DNA of 64,000 nucleotides, taken from NCBI GenBank assembly GCA_025667525.1, contig JANFOE010000583.1:372001-436000 (forward strand), given 5' to 3'. The DNA is from Glebionis coronaria. Its lineage: Eukaryota > Streptophyta > Magnoliopsida > Asterales > Asteraceae. Positions 1 to 12,316 of this stretch are shown in pieces. The first letter of the stretch is position 1, and the number at the start of each line of letters is the position of its first letter. A program made the position numbers and the translations under genes. The notes under the pieces were generated by a model that was not told the DNA's origin, ran no database searches, and saw only the letters and a program-made list of their open reading frames with translations.

Positions 1-1236
1 AGCTTTTGGTTACTTACTGTTTTTATACAACCATCATATTTTAGCAAGATTTTAACCATTTAACATGTGGTTTTCCATCTTTTTAACCATATTTATCAAA
101 TCTATCAACACCAAATCCCCACATAATATTTTTAATCATCATTAATCATCATATACATATACATAAATAAAGAAATTACAAGATTACATAATCAAAATAA
201 CAAGAGGATAGGAAGAACAATCTATATACCACCATTAGTGATGAAAACATGAGGTTTTTGATGAACAAGACTTGGTTCTTGTTATCAAATCTTCAACTTG
301 GCAAATGAACTTCTTGGGTCCTTCAAAGGGATGATTATCTTCTTGAAAATCAGCCCATAACTCCATGGAAACTCCTTTTTGGATGTTAAGATCACCTCCA
401 ATCTTCATAACTTCAACTAGGCTTCAACATATGTTGATTATAGCCTTGGGTTATGGCTAGATTTTTGATCAAAGGGGTGGTTTATGGTGGATATGGGACG
501 GCCAAAAGAGAGTGGGGAGAAAGGATTTGATAAATTTTGCATGAGTGTGTGAGAAGTGTGAGAGAATTAGGTGGTTTGATAGTTTTGCAAGTAGTTTTAG
601 TTAAGTGGTTTATGCATGTCATGTGACATGTGTCTTCCACTTTACTTCCAAACTTGACACCAAAGGGTGTTAAGACGTTGGTTTATCCGTCCTTAGTGGG
701 GGGGGGGGCAAGTTTAAACTTGTTCCATCCCCATTATTTTACGGGTACTCCTCAATTCTAGTTTCCTCGATTTGCGTGCCCTCAGGTCGTTTTACGAAAA
801 ACGTTTTTATAAATTATGAATCAACGGCACAAAACGAATCTAATAAAAATTGTCTCATCAAAAACGGAGTTCGAAAACGTAAATACGTAATCCTAAGGTT
901 TCCGGTTTAGTCGTAAAGGACGTTAAATTATAATCGTAAGTCCTAATCTCTTCTCGTAAATTTGTGAGTTTATGAACCAACACAAATTTAAAATCTCAAA
1001 ATAATATTCACGGACAAATTTATTTTCTGAAATGTCGGACTGTCACCAAAGACGGTGTATGTAAACGTGAGCACGTAATGTAGAATCCTCCGGTTTAGAC
1101 GTAGTCGATGCTACTTCAAAATGTAAACCCAAATTTCTTCCCAAAAATAAGTGAGTTCATAATATAACATTAAAATAATGTTTTTAAATAATATTTGAGA
1201 ATAAAATTATAAACCATAAATTGACGGATTGTCACA
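1..1236 (-). repeat. 3' LTR of G1 (terminal part only)
   Basis: It matches 8869-9930 almost base for base and ends (plus reading) in GGATTGTCACA next to the polypurine tract. The rest of the LTR lies left of the window. It has an 11-G run at 698-708, which is 19 G in the other LTR copy. Confidence 0.88.
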
Positions 1237-1237
1237 G

Positions 1238-1256
1238 CATTTACCCCTAAACAGGA
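1238..1256 (-). other. Polypurine tract of G1
   Basis: On the minus strand the purine-rich stretch TTTAGGGGTAAATG lies one base before the 3' LTR start TGTGACAATCC, as expected for the plus-strand DNA primer. The same 19-base word recurs at 3178-3196 inside the element. Confidence 0.75.
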
Positions 1257-2142
1257 TCTTTGTCCTCAAAGATCATCTTATCTTACTACTCGCTTCTTAT
1301 AGAGTTAAAGCCATGTGGGTATTTCCTCCACATTCGGTCTTTTCTCACAAGTGTAATTCATTATAATACGCGAGTTTCATCAAACATAACTACGAGAATA
1401 AGATCAGGCTTAATGTTGACTTACTTTCTCTATCCATGATGTTCACGGGTTTTTGATGAATGCAACTTTTCGCCGATCTAAACTTCATCAAGAAGTGATC
1501 ACATTCTCACTTGATAGGCATTTTATCAAGTTCGATATACGAAACATAATTCACGCAGCTCTTGAAGTCCTAGGGTAGATCCAACTTATATGCCTTTCAA
1601 ACCAATCTTTTACATCATCTCAATGGTCCCATACAACGGGGACTTATATCCCATGATCTTTCAAAGCATCAATTCATTTTTCCATGGTTAAAATTTTTGG
1701 CCTAACTTCGCCACCCATGTGGCACTTCAAGATCTACATTTCATATTCACATAACCTCCTGCCCACTACCGGCAGTCAATAATCAGATCCTAATTTCAAC
1801 AATCATTTCAGGTCTCGCGGGTCGAGTATTTTGTAAGGTTAGGTTCGCCATCATAGGAAACCTTAAACCTAAAAGACATGTCCAACTCACAATGGGTGTA
1901 TGTCGGGTGTCTTCATCCCAACTCCTACTTACAGATGCTCTAATATATATCCTCACAAGATTCGATCTTGATCCTAATACGATAATTATGATTGATAATC
2001 TCTCCAAAGGAAAACGATTTTACAGTTTATTACCAAAGGTCAATTATTCAAACATAAAACAGCACTTATAGTATTTTGTATCGTTAATTAACCTCGTCCC
2101 TTCGATTGGGGTGGTACACAGTACTCTCATCAATATTCGTTC
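1257..2142 (-). other. Degraded 3' internal region of G1
   Basis: This lies between the integrase remnant and the polypurine tract, where the C-terminal integrase and any chromodomain would sit. I can read only scattered short resemblances (a HP-type tripeptide context near 2105-2120). No continuous frame survives, and small open frames here have no recognisable domain. Confidence 0.5.
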
Positions 2143-2367
2143 TCAATGACTTCTGAGCAAATCTCTAGAAATTCGATGCGAAGCGAGGATCTTGATAGAG
2201 ATGATCGATACATGCACACCATGTTTACACAACTCCTTTAAATACAAAAGAGTCAATTTCTTCATCAAGAATTTATCATTAACTGGAATGATATTAGTAG
2301 ATTTGGTCAGTCTGTCGACGATGACCCAAATCGAATCAAATTCAGATGATGACCTTTGCAATAGTTA
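2143..2367 (-). pseudogene. Integrase core remnant of G1
   Basis: A 72-codon frame contains SEFDSIWVIVDRLTKS followed by LYLKELCKHGVHVSIIS. This is the stretch of gypsy integrases that starts just before the conserved DRLTKS segment and runs to the second catalytic aspartate. That aspartate is not preserved here (the frame reads SIKIL). A stop at 2365-2367 precedes the block, and the frame dies at 2143. The same stop position is occupied in G2 (42785-42787). It cannot encode an active integrase. Confidence 0.75.
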
Positions 2368-3177
2368 GACGTTTACTAATGTATGAGGCGATGTCTGCCT
2401 TCATAATTTGCATCAGTACAACTTCTTCAGATAAAGATAATTTAATCAGAAATGACATGAATAGAATACTTCATCTTACGAGATTCCAACATGACTATAT
2501 CTCACAATCCTCCATATTTAGACAACCACAAGTGGCCTTTTATACATTTAACGCCATCGGCTTCTCAATTCTAATGGTTCACATTAGCCGCGAACCTCTT
2601 TTTATTATCTATATCATCCTTCTTACAATCATCGGCTATATTTCAAATTGCTTGGCAATTTATTTTGTACAAACATTATTATGGAACACATTCTAATTGA
2701 TTCTTTATCCTTTTTACATGATGCGTCAGTATTTACATTCATCTTTCCTGATGAAATAATTATCATGTCCACAATTTACTCAGAAATTCTTTCTTCATAT
2801 TTTTTTAAGTTTTAGTTTCGCCTCAACTATCATTTTTATTAGTTTTGCTCAATCCGACGTTTAAAGCGTCGATAAATATTACAAGTAATTAAATAATAAT
2901 TATTTAATTTTTATGAAATGTACACGGAAAAAGTTTTAAATTTCTCAGTTCGTCCAATGATATAAAAATGTTCAAAATAAATTTGAATTTAGTTAACACA
3001 ATTTTTGTTGATTTATTGAAAATAATTAATAAGATTCGTAAATGTTCGAAAAATCTTTGTTTATACTTTGGTTAAAATTTTCTTTGTTTTAAAAGAAAAA
3101 ATTGTCATTTCAAATTTCAAGTCATGGTTCAAATGGTTTCCTCAATCCCTCTTAGGTTGTTTTGAGGTATGCACAAA

Positions 3178-3196
3178 CATTTACCCCTAAACAGGA
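3178..3196 (-). other. Second polypurine-tract copy inside G1
   Basis: This is a 19-base exact repeat of the terminal tract at 1238-1256, lying between the RT remnant and the integrase remnant on the minus strand. The position resembles a central polypurine tract, although function is only inferred. G2 has the equivalent at 43629-43646. Confidence 0.55.
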
Positions 3197-3464
3197 GTTT
3201 AGTTAAATGATTTGGGCATAAGGAAATAATCCCTTAAAAATTTCTTTGATAAAATATTTGTCAAAACAATTTTGCACTTTCTTTTTGGTAAAACCCAAAG
3301 TCTTAAATGGCTTCTAATCTTTGAAAAGTCAATATAGATTCCATTATCTTATTAATCACACGGTAAAATAATGTAAAGGATTTAGTCTTAAATCTCGTGT
3401 TAAATACTCAAGGCACATGTTTTCATTGTTCGGCCAATTTAGGGCAGTCTATAACTAATTATTA

Positions 3465-3965
3465 ACTCCTTCTTATTCTTATAAACAAACAAATGGTCCT
3501 TAATGATCACAAGCATAAATTTATCAATTTACAGCCTACACACGTGATTCACCCAATTTATGAATGCTACATGTGTATTAGTCAATCTAAACGTCATCAC
3601 GTGAAACTTATAATGTTTATTACAAGTTCTGGATGTAGTGATTGAAATAGATAATCTTTTTCGCGGACGCGGAGTTGATGATAACCATGCCATGGATCAA
3701 ATCTTTAGAACATACGCTAGAACCTTGTAAATGATCGAACAAATCTATCATCTTGGGCAGTGGATATAGATTTTAATCGTCAATTTATTTAGTTCACGGT
3801 AATTAAACAAATATAAGGAATGATAACACCATATCTCTTCATAATGACGAGCTTGGTAGAATAAAAGCTTTCTCCGACAACTCTCTCAGTTGTACGGTAA
3901 TTCTTTTAATTCAGATGGTGCTGACGTACAGTGCACAAGCCACAGGTGCAGCACCGGGAATATAA
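3465..3965 (-). pseudogene. Reverse transcriptase remnant of G1
   Basis: Minus-strand translation gives, in order, an IPGAAPVACA start (3940-3965), a GYHQLRVRE segment (about 3660-3690), then MTFRLTNTHVAFINWVNHVC and, at the catalytic loop, IIKDHLFVYKNK (about 3470-3510). These correspond to the N-terminal entry, palm and YIDD-box regions of gypsy RT. The first of the two catalytic aspartates reads lysine. Stops lie at 3911-3913 and 3529-3531, with a frame change near 3615. All of these lesions recur at homologous sites in G2, so they predate the split of the two copies. Confidence 0.78.
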
Positions 3966-6626
3966 TCAATAACAATTTCAACTTTCTTTAATGGCAAAAG
4001 TCTAGGTAATTCACCAACAAATACCTCCTAAAGTTTTAGATAACAGAAACATCTTTTAATAAATTCATATTAGGTTCTTTCGAGATTATAATATCTATGA
4101 CTAATTCACAACCATTCACGGTATAATTTCAAGTCTAAATGCAGAATATGGTCATCCATCAAGAATTATTTAGATCACTTTTGATAATCAACATCTTATC
4201 ATTTAGGGGAATTCTACTCGAGTTCCCATCAATTAAGACAATGTCGTCATGTCATAATCAATCAATCCATTCTACTGGCACTATTAACTTTCCAGTTTCA
4301 TTGTCGTCGATAAGATGTGAATTTCTCAAAAGACTAATAATAACTCATAACCCTTCACAAGTTCAAGGATATCTGGAGACATAACTAACCTTAAAAGAGT
4401 AAGGTCAACGCATAATCTACGGGAGAGAATTTCAAATCAGATACAGACGAAAACATTTAATGAATATGAATATATCCCATGTTTTCATAATTTGAGTACG
4501 CATTCGAAAGCTCCTCGGATCGTTACCCAGGTCATTCGAATGAAATCTAATCAAAAGAAATGATAGGAACGTCGATAAATCCAATCGGGTATCAACACTC
4601 GGTAATCAGATACTTTTCCAAAGAATCTCACCACGGGAGAATTGGACAAGAAAGGAATATCAATTTGTCAAATAAGACAAATTCCACAGATGAGTAAATT
4701 CGACTCAGAAGAATAAATAGTACGGGCACATATGTAGGTGTCCCTATCAATATGTCCCTATTTTTCACTTCATGCAGATCTCATAAAATTTAATCTTTCA
4801 CAATCTTCAAAGAAAATTTAGTGTTTATTAATAATTTCATGGTGACTACTAATCACCCTTGCATGGTCACTTCCAAATTGTATGTAGGCGCGCAACTATA
4901 TACAATTTCAAGATTAACGATGCAATACTCAGTTCGTCAAAATTTTATCATCATGTTTATAATAAAAACATTTTCATGCTTAATTCTTAAATAAGAATCA
5001 AAAATAAATTTACAAAGATTTTCTTTGTTATGAAAACAATTAAGTTTTCCAAGGTGTTTCATAAATAACTTCATTTCGATAACGATTATCTATAAATCTA
5101 TTTAAATAATCCTTATGGTGATGAAAATTCAATTTTTCTCAAGGGATACTATTGTATCTTATAAAACAACGAGTAATCTGCAAAAGAGTGATGAAGAGTT
5201 GTTCACCAAGAACTAACTACAGTATGATAGAAAATGAGCTTAGCCAAATAATCATGAGGTTCATGACCTCGATGACACTCAAAAAGAATAATCCACAACG
5301 TAACTCAAATCGAGATGAGTACTTGTTCAATGGTTGCATCACTAATGCGAACATTAGGATGAATCAATAAAAGATAGATAACATCGATACATGTAGAATT
5401 TAGAAATCAAAGGTAGTCTTTTCATAAATCACAAACAAGTCAAAATTGTATCGTAACACATTACGTGTCACTATGTCATACAATTCCAAGAACTCATCCT
5501 ACCAACTGATGTCTCAGTTAAGTTAGGGATTATTTTTAAAAGATACCACAATGAATACTAATTCCCAAGAGTAATTAGGTGTCCCACATGTCCCGGAAGA
5601 TCCATCTGTCCCAATTCAGAAGAAGATTTCTTCAATTTATTTATTGGACACTGGGCATCTTCGTCATTAGACAATGGCCTAGGAACAATCCTTAACACGA
5701 ATCAACAATCAATTAAAACCTTATAATTCAATCAAAGGACTTAACGACTTCCTCTTAACAATCTCATATTCCATACAAGTTAAATTTTATTTTTATTCAA
5801 GTTTCAGCCATATCATACTCAATGCGATATCCTACTTCATTCTCCAGTACTTTCAACCTTATTCATAAACCTTAAAAGGGCAATAAAAGCTCGATATGAT
5901 CAACACTTAATTTCCAATCCTATAGCTGTTATAACAACAATTATCAAATGAGTCACTAGTATGAAATAACTCACACATTCAATTAGACTCCTCAGAAAGG
6001 TACTAGTGGCATGAGGCTTTTGGGTAATGGTTCCAATGACAGCCTCAAGTGAAACATTCACCCTTTCGATTTCAATTTTAAGAATTGGGTGACAACGAGT
6101 CAGATGACACCTTTCCAGGTGGTAACGTTTTGTCAAACTCCACTCTATAAGGAAAGATCGTCATGACATCGATATCAGATTTAATCTCGCCAATTCTTCT
6201 TCAATATCACAATCAACTAATATCTACATTTCTACGAATATCAACCATTTTGTTGGGATCATAAATATCCACAACTTGGTTTAGATCTGGAATAGCTAGA
6301 TTTCCTACAGGAATAGCTTCGATTGATTTACTAGGGGAGTTAGGGTTTCTTGTGACAATCTACGTCGTATAAATACCTCGTATAAATATAAAAATAATCA
6401 TCAAACCATCATGTAATAAAATTACATCACATATATATATAATCCAAGTTATATATATTAAAATGACACTTCTCAGTCTAGCCTTGTCGGTAACTCGGGA
6501 ATTCTTCGGCACCGTTATAGTCAAAAGATTTTTAGACATTTTAAGAAAAATGTTTATAGTTAAAAGACTTTGAAATGTTTTATTCAAAACATTAGTTTTA
6601 AAAATCTTTCGTTCTCTATAACGAGA
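3966..6626 (-). other. Degraded gag/protease region of G1
   Basis: This is 2.7 kb between RT and primer site where gag and protease should be. No zinc knuckle or protease motif can be read with confidence. The region aligns with 44400-47030 of G2, including small shared open frames on the plus strand that carry no domain and look accidental. Confidence 0.55.
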
Positions 6627-6638
6627 GCTCTGGTACCA
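6627..6638 (-). other. Primer binding site of G1
   Basis: The minus strand reads TGGTACCAGAGC, three bases after the LTR end GTGTTACA. It is one base away from the initiator tRNA-Met complement TGGTATCAGAGC found in G2. Confidence 0.8.
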
Positions 6639-9449
6639 AACTGTAACACCCCCAAATTTACACAATTCAATACAACGGAAGACTCGTTGGTGTTACGGGA
6701 TAGCACATTACTCACATCATGGACAACGCTTAAAAATCGCGTCGTTTAATAATAAAGCATTTCCATTCATAAATATCAAATTTACATAGGTCCCAAGTCA
6801 TTGTATTTCATACAGGTTTTACAAAGCATTTGAATGGAAATTATTATTTAAGTGCGGACCATGAATTCTTGTTGTCTTCCCGAGAATTACCTTCAAGTAC
6901 CTGAGATAAAACATGTTAAAAGAAAAGGTCAGCGATAAAGCCGAGTGAATTCATAGAGTCTAATGAAATCCATCAGTATAACATCGGTATAAAATTATTA
7001 CCGAAAATCATTTTGTACAAATCTTTGTAATAGGTCATAAAATAGCCAAAGTCATTTTATACAAATTCTTATCAAAATCATAATATAGGCTTTCGCCTTC
7101 AAAATCATTATACGAACCATTGTCGTTAAAATATCATACAATACGTTTTATAACGTTGTATAAAGTTAAATAAAAACCGTTATATGAATATGGTTATGTA
7201 AAACCAAAACACGAACATAAAATCAATAATAAGACCCCGTATTGCTATTCAGGCAATATATCGTAATTCACTGCGTATAGCAGTATTTTGTTATTTGGAT
7301 TATTATAAGCCGCATGACATTGTTACCTTACTACAACAAACAACGGGTAGCTAGCCCGAAACTCAATTTGCCCATCTAAATTAGTGTGTCGTCACAATAA
7401 TCACGCTTGTATAAATCTTCTCATACATAAATTCGCTTACGATTCAATGTGGCATGACGGGGATCAACCGTCAAGGCGCGAACTGGGGTGATCGTCCCCA
7501 AATAGTACTATTATATGCATAAGCGTCTACCAAATCCCAGTAGTTCACAATTCATGCTAATGGGACTTTTAGTGACATAACCTAACTTTAATAATCCATT
7601 TTATTTCATACATCGGGTCATATAATCATTCATCGGGTCATACAATCATTCGGGTCCAAATTAATAAACAAACAATCGGGACAAATGGTGTCCTATTTTA
7701 TCAAAACTAACATGTTATCTCCCTCGCGGGTTTATAAAACATTTCATAAAAACATTTAAAAGAGTGCGAGGCTATGAACTCACGTTGATGTGGGAAAGCG
7801 GGTTATCGGCAATTCGGATGTACGGTACGTGCTTCAATCATGGAAACCTAGACAAATAATACTCGTCTTAGACTTTTGTCCAATGACTTTATCAAAATAA
7901 CAATTATGTATACATATGATGATTTTATATATATGATGATCAAATGGGTTTATACATTCTTATTTACTCATTTTTGTGTTATGTATTGGTAACTTTTATA
8001 CTAGTTTCACTAGTTATCTTGTTTATATGTTTTAGGCCCAATAAGCCTACTACAAGACCAATACTTTTCATTAGCCCAATTATACTTTTATTATCAGTAT
8101 TATACTTTTTATGTTGGGCCCAAGTGGGTTAAGCCCAATAAGTAAATTTATAAGTGTTTTACTAACTAGTCGGGTTTATAGTCCAATAAGGCTACTTTGG
8201 CCCGTTAATGTCTATATGTTATAAAGTTCGGGTTTTATCGGTTTTTACTTGTTATATAAGTTCATATATCAGTATGTGAGTTTATAAAAGTTTATATTAG
8301 ACGGGTCCGACCGTCTAAGTTTTATTTGACAAAAACGTTAATCTTTCGGTTTTAGCCGAAAAGACGTAAAACTTAGTGTATAGTTTTTATAACTTATAAA
8401 ACTTACCAAACTACCATTTTTATATAATGTCCATTTATTTATACTTATGCATATTTATATAAATGAAATATATAAGTTAGTGGGTTTTAATTCACATTTT
8501 ATACTATATTTATTTGAGTGCTTATATAATAATATTAAACTTTAATTTCACAAAATCAGTCCTAAATTTTAAGTTCACTAAAATGTCCATATCTAGAGTT
8601 CTATAATGAGATAGGACCTCAAATGTTTATCACAGAAACTACATGATATGTGCTTCATTTTCGTCCTTTATAGCTACTGATGAATCAACCTCTAAATATT
8701 TTAATAAATTCGTCCAAAACATTGTAGGCAGATTTGCACTCTAAACTTGTTTTGATCATATCTCACTCATTTTTATGATTCCATTGTATGGCCAACTCTC
8801 ACATGTGTATAACACCTAATACTTACTGTAAATTGATTCCACTATGCCATTTTATCAGTTTAGCTTTTGGTTACTTACTGTTTTTATACAGCCTTCATAT
8901 TTTAGCAAGATTTTAACCATTTAACATGTGGTTTTCCATCTTTTAACCATATTTATCAAATCTATCAACACCAAATCTCCACATAATATTTTTAATCATC
9001 ATTCATCATCATATACATATACATAAATAAAGAAATTACAAGATTACATAATCAAAATAACAAGAGGATAGGAAGAACAATCTCTATACCACCATTAGTG
9101 ATGAAAAGATAACTCCATGGAAACTCCTTTTTGGATGTTAAGATCACCTCCAATCTTCATAACTTCAACTAGGCTTCAACATATGTTAATTATATCCTAG
9201 GGTTATGGCTAGATTTTTGATCAAAGGGGTGGTTTATGGTGGATATGGGACGGCCAAAAGAGGGTGGGGAGAGAGGATTTGATAAATTTTGCATGAGTGT
9301 GTGAGAAATGTGAGAGAATTAGGTGGTTTGATAGTTTTGCAAGTAGTTTTAGTTAAGTGGTTTATGCATGTCATGTGACATGTGTCTTTCACTTTACTTC
9401 CAAACTTGACACCAAAGGGTGTTAAGACCTTGGTTTATCCGTCCCTAGT

Positions 9450-9468
9450 GGGGGGGGGGGGGGGGGGG
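9450..9468 (+). repeat. 19-base poly-G run in G1 LTR
   Basis: This is an uninterrupted run of 19 G. The sister LTR has 11 G at 698-708, and the related G2 LTRs have only GGGGGTGGG at this position. It probably reflects replication or sequencing slippage. Confidence 0.9.
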
Positions 9469-9927
9469 CAAGTGTAAACTTGTTCCATCCCCATTATTTT
9501 ACGGGTACTCCTCGATTCTACTTTCCTCGATATGCGTGAACTCGGGTCGTTTTACGAAAAACGTTTTTATAAATTATGAATCAACGGCACAAAACGAATC
9601 TAATAAAAATTGTCTCATCAAAAACGGAGTTCTAAAACGTAAATACGTAATCCTAAGGTTTCCGGTTTAGTCGTAAAGGACGTTAAATTATAATCGTAAG
9701 TCCTAATCTCTTCTCGTAAATTTGTGAGTTTATGAACCAACACAAATTTAAAAACTCAAAATAATATTCACGGACAAATTTATTTTCTGAAATGTCGGAC
9801 TGTCACCAAAGACGGTGTATGTAAACGTGAGCACGTAACGTAGAATCCTCCGGTTTAGACGTAGTCGATGCTACTTCAAAATGTAAACCCAAATTTCTTC
9901 CCAAAAATAAGTGAGTTCATAATATAA

Positions 9928-9932
9928 CATTA
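9928..9932. repeat. Target site duplication CATTA, left of C1
   Basis: CATTA abuts the C1 5' LTR here and recurs at 18523-18527 directly after the 3' LTR. Removing C1 and one copy restores an uninterrupted G1 LTR. Confidence 0.95.
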
Positions 9933-10253
9933 TGTTGGAAATACGTTTTACGTATTTATGAAGGATCGGTCGCTCCAACGATAATTATGTAATGGGCTCG
10001 TGGTCCACTTAGTAATGTATAGTTCATATAGCCCACATGTAGGGTGGGCTATATATATACCCCTCCTAGCATGTTAGGAGGGGTTGGTAGTTCATTCATT
10101 AACATCTTTTCATTAATCTAATCACTTTCTCTCTCTACTTTTCTTCCCTCTCCTTTCTCTCTCTATACTTCATCTTCCTCCTTCCCCATTTCCACCATTA
10201 ATCAATAGATCCAATCCATCATTTACCAAATCCTTAGAATTCGTAGACCTTCA
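9933..10253 (+). repeat. 5' LTR of C1
   Basis: It runs from TGTTGGAAATACG to GACCTTCA and pairs with 18203-18522. It contains a TATA box (10050-10058) placed between two inverted repeats, then a CT-rich leader start. Confidence 0.93.
10027..10083 (+). promoter_or_regulatory. C1 LTR promoter: inverted repeat, TATA box, hairpin
   Basis: TATAGCCCAC (10027-10036) and GTGGGCTATA (10044-10053) form an inverted repeat whose right arm runs into the TATATATA box. Directly downstream, CCCCTCCTA (10060-10068) pairs with TAGGAGGGG (10075-10083) around the loop GCATGT. The second hairpin would lie near the transcription start. The same layout is found in other copia LTRs in this window. Confidence 0.7.
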
Positions 10254-10255
10254 AT

Positions 10256-10270
10256 TGGTATCAAGAGCCA
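10256..10270 (+). other. Primer binding site of C1
   Basis: TGGTATCAAGAGCC lies two bases after the LTR. It is the initiator tRNA-Met complement with one extra A. Copia element C3 at 55448 has an equally altered site. Confidence 0.8.
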
Positions 10271-12316
10271 TGGTTGAATCTTAGGATTTGCTTATTTTTT
10301 TTTCTTTTGATTTGGTGGTAACAATCCTTTCTTTTCTAATTTTTTTAGCAATCATTTCATCATTCGATAAATTTTTTATCAATTTTTTTTAAATTTTATC
10401 AATCTTTATTTTTTATTATCAGTTTTACTTTTTTCGTGTTTATCAGTTTTTATTATCAGTTTTACTTTTTTCGTGTTTATCAGTTTTTATTATCAGTTTT
10501 ATCAATTTTTAAATCATCTAGTTTTATTACATTTTTTTAAATAATCAGTCACTTTTTAATAATTTTTTCATCAGTATTTTTTTTTCCGTTTTCTTCTTCA
10601 TTTTTCTTATCAGTCCAAACAGTCCAAAAATTGTCACAAGTGTCATAACAGTCCATGAGTCCTATCCAATCTGTCAAAACTGTCATCAATCCTTTTTTTA
10701 TCCAAAGTTATCAGTTTTTCGTATCAGATTTTCCGTCTTTCCGCATAGGTTTTCCGCATAGACACATCTTTCCGCATAGACAAGACTTTCCGCATAGACT
10801 TTCCGCATAGAAAATTTTTTTCCGAATAGACATTTTTTCCGAATAGACATTTTTTTTTTCTTTTCCGAATAGACTTTTTCAGAGTAGACGACTTTCCGAA
10901 TAGAAGTCTATTCGGAATAGACAGACTGAAAAAATATTTCAGACTCTCAAACTCAACCACACGACTCGACAAACAAAAAACAAACCCCTTACACCCTCGC
11001 ACATAACCCTCGTCTCTCACCAAATCACCCTCGTTTCACCTTATCTCTCTCGGTCACCCCCCCAACACCCTCGAAACCCTCCACTGCCAAACAAAATCCT
11101 TCTGTTAACCCAACTCACTCCCTCACCACCTTCGCACACTCCCTTGACTCACCTTCTCCCTATCGACTGACAAAAACAAATTACAAACCTAACACATTCA
11201 CTCCCTCAAAACTACCCACCCTCGTCAACATCTCTCACACTCAAACATTCATAACTCTCCCTCACACATTCAACCTCAAACCCACAACCACCAACTCACC
11301 CCTCATACACACAACCACCAAAACTCGACACCCTCGAACCCATAAAAACTTTTTAGACACACATCTCTCAACTAAAAATCAACACTTTACAACATCAAGA
11401 CTGAAACCAACCTTTGACTCGATACACCCTTACACCAGAAAGACTCTACAGAAGATAGAAGACAGACTTAACCAACATGCAACAAGAAAATTAAAAGGAG
11501 ACACCTACCCGAGACCCTTTTTCAGATCTTGCAGTTTGAAAGACCTGATGCTTCATGGATTTCGATTTACATGAGGCTAAATTAGTCATAGTATTTCGTG
11601 TTTGTTCATAGGACTTTGATTCTCATTTGGTTTGGTTGAAGGATTTGAGTGAGGCGGTTGTGTTTCTGAGTTTTCGTAGGTTTAAAGAGAGAGAGAGAGA
11701 ACTAAAAGGGGCGACTTTTGTGAGAGAGAGAGAGAATTTAGGTGGGTATTTAATTTAGGCGGAGAAAACAAAGAGTTAAGTGGGACGGATATAACAAAGC
11801 AAACAAGTGGGGCGGTGGGATTTTTTAGTTAGGGCCACGTGTTGTTGGACGGAGAAAACAAGGCGACAGTATCAGATTTTTTTATTTTTTCAATCTTACT
11901 TTATTTTTTCAAGAAAACGTTTTTTTTAGTTTTTTGTTTAGTTAAATCTCATACGTATTTTTTGACACAAGAAAACTTTTTATTTTATAGATTTTATAAA
12001 ATTTATATCCAAATTTTTTATCATTTCAATTTTTACTCAAATCTTCTTTATTTTATTTTTATTTTGAAAATTGTTATTTTGGATATTAATTTTTATTTTG
12101 ATATTAATTTTTATTGAGATAATCAATTGTTATTTTTATTTTTATTCAAATTTTTTTTAATTTTTGTTTTGAAAAAAAGTTATATTCGAGACAAAGTGAC
12201 GTGACCAAATTGACGTGACATCGTGAGAAAGTGCCAAGGTTTATTTTCTCGACGGATTTTTGATCGGCTACTTGTACGTGAAGACGGACTTTATTCATAT
12301 CTTTCTTCGACTTTCA
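10271..12316 (+). other. Long 5' leader of C1
   Basis: A 2-kb untranslated leader precedes the ORF. It holds a T-rich part with a roughly 38-base unit repeated twice (about 10421-10497), a short tandem repeat (10735-10920), a C-rich pyrimidine stretch (10980-11400), GA microsatellites (11690-11735) and a T/A-rich end (11870-12180). Short open frames such as 11839-12117 read only low-complexity Phe/Tyr-rich peptide and are not genes. Confidence 0.7.
10735..10920 (+). repeat. Leader tandem repeat TTTCCGCATAGAC / TTCCGAATAGAC
   Basis: About nine copies of a 12-13 base word lie at irregular spacing, switching from TTTCCGCATAGAC to TTCCGAATAGAC. The array closes with a perfect inverted repeat, TTCCGAATAGA (10894-10904) and TCTATTCGGAA (10907-10917). 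Element C3 has an analogous leader repeat built on TTATTGCGAAAAGTGG. Confidence 0.85.

Larger units (their letters stand above)
6642..9932 (-). repeat. 5' LTR of G1, first part (continues at 18528-18591)
   Basis: It starts (plus reading) TGTAACACCCCC and continues uninterrupted to the C1 insertion point. The remaining 64 bases are at 18528-18591. Total length without the insert is 3355 bases. It contains a 19-G run at 9450-9468. The small open frame at 7944-8132 lies within the LTR and is not a gene. Confidence 0.88.

Noticed and set aside
2346..2696. 116-codon plus-strand frame in G1 with a hydrophobic stretch, partly repeated at 42827-43102 in G2
   Set aside because: It is antisense to the gypsy pol; its reappearance in G2 is explained by element homology and it is not kept in frame or length.
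10724..11023. Minus-strand 99-codon frame over the C1 leader repeats
   Set aside because: It is a reading of the tandem repeat in reverse (repeated Ser-Met-Arg-Lys) and lies antisense in an untranslated leader.
11839..12117. 92-codon Phe/Tyr-rich frame before the C1 ORF
   Set aside because: A low-complexity reading of a T-rich leader.
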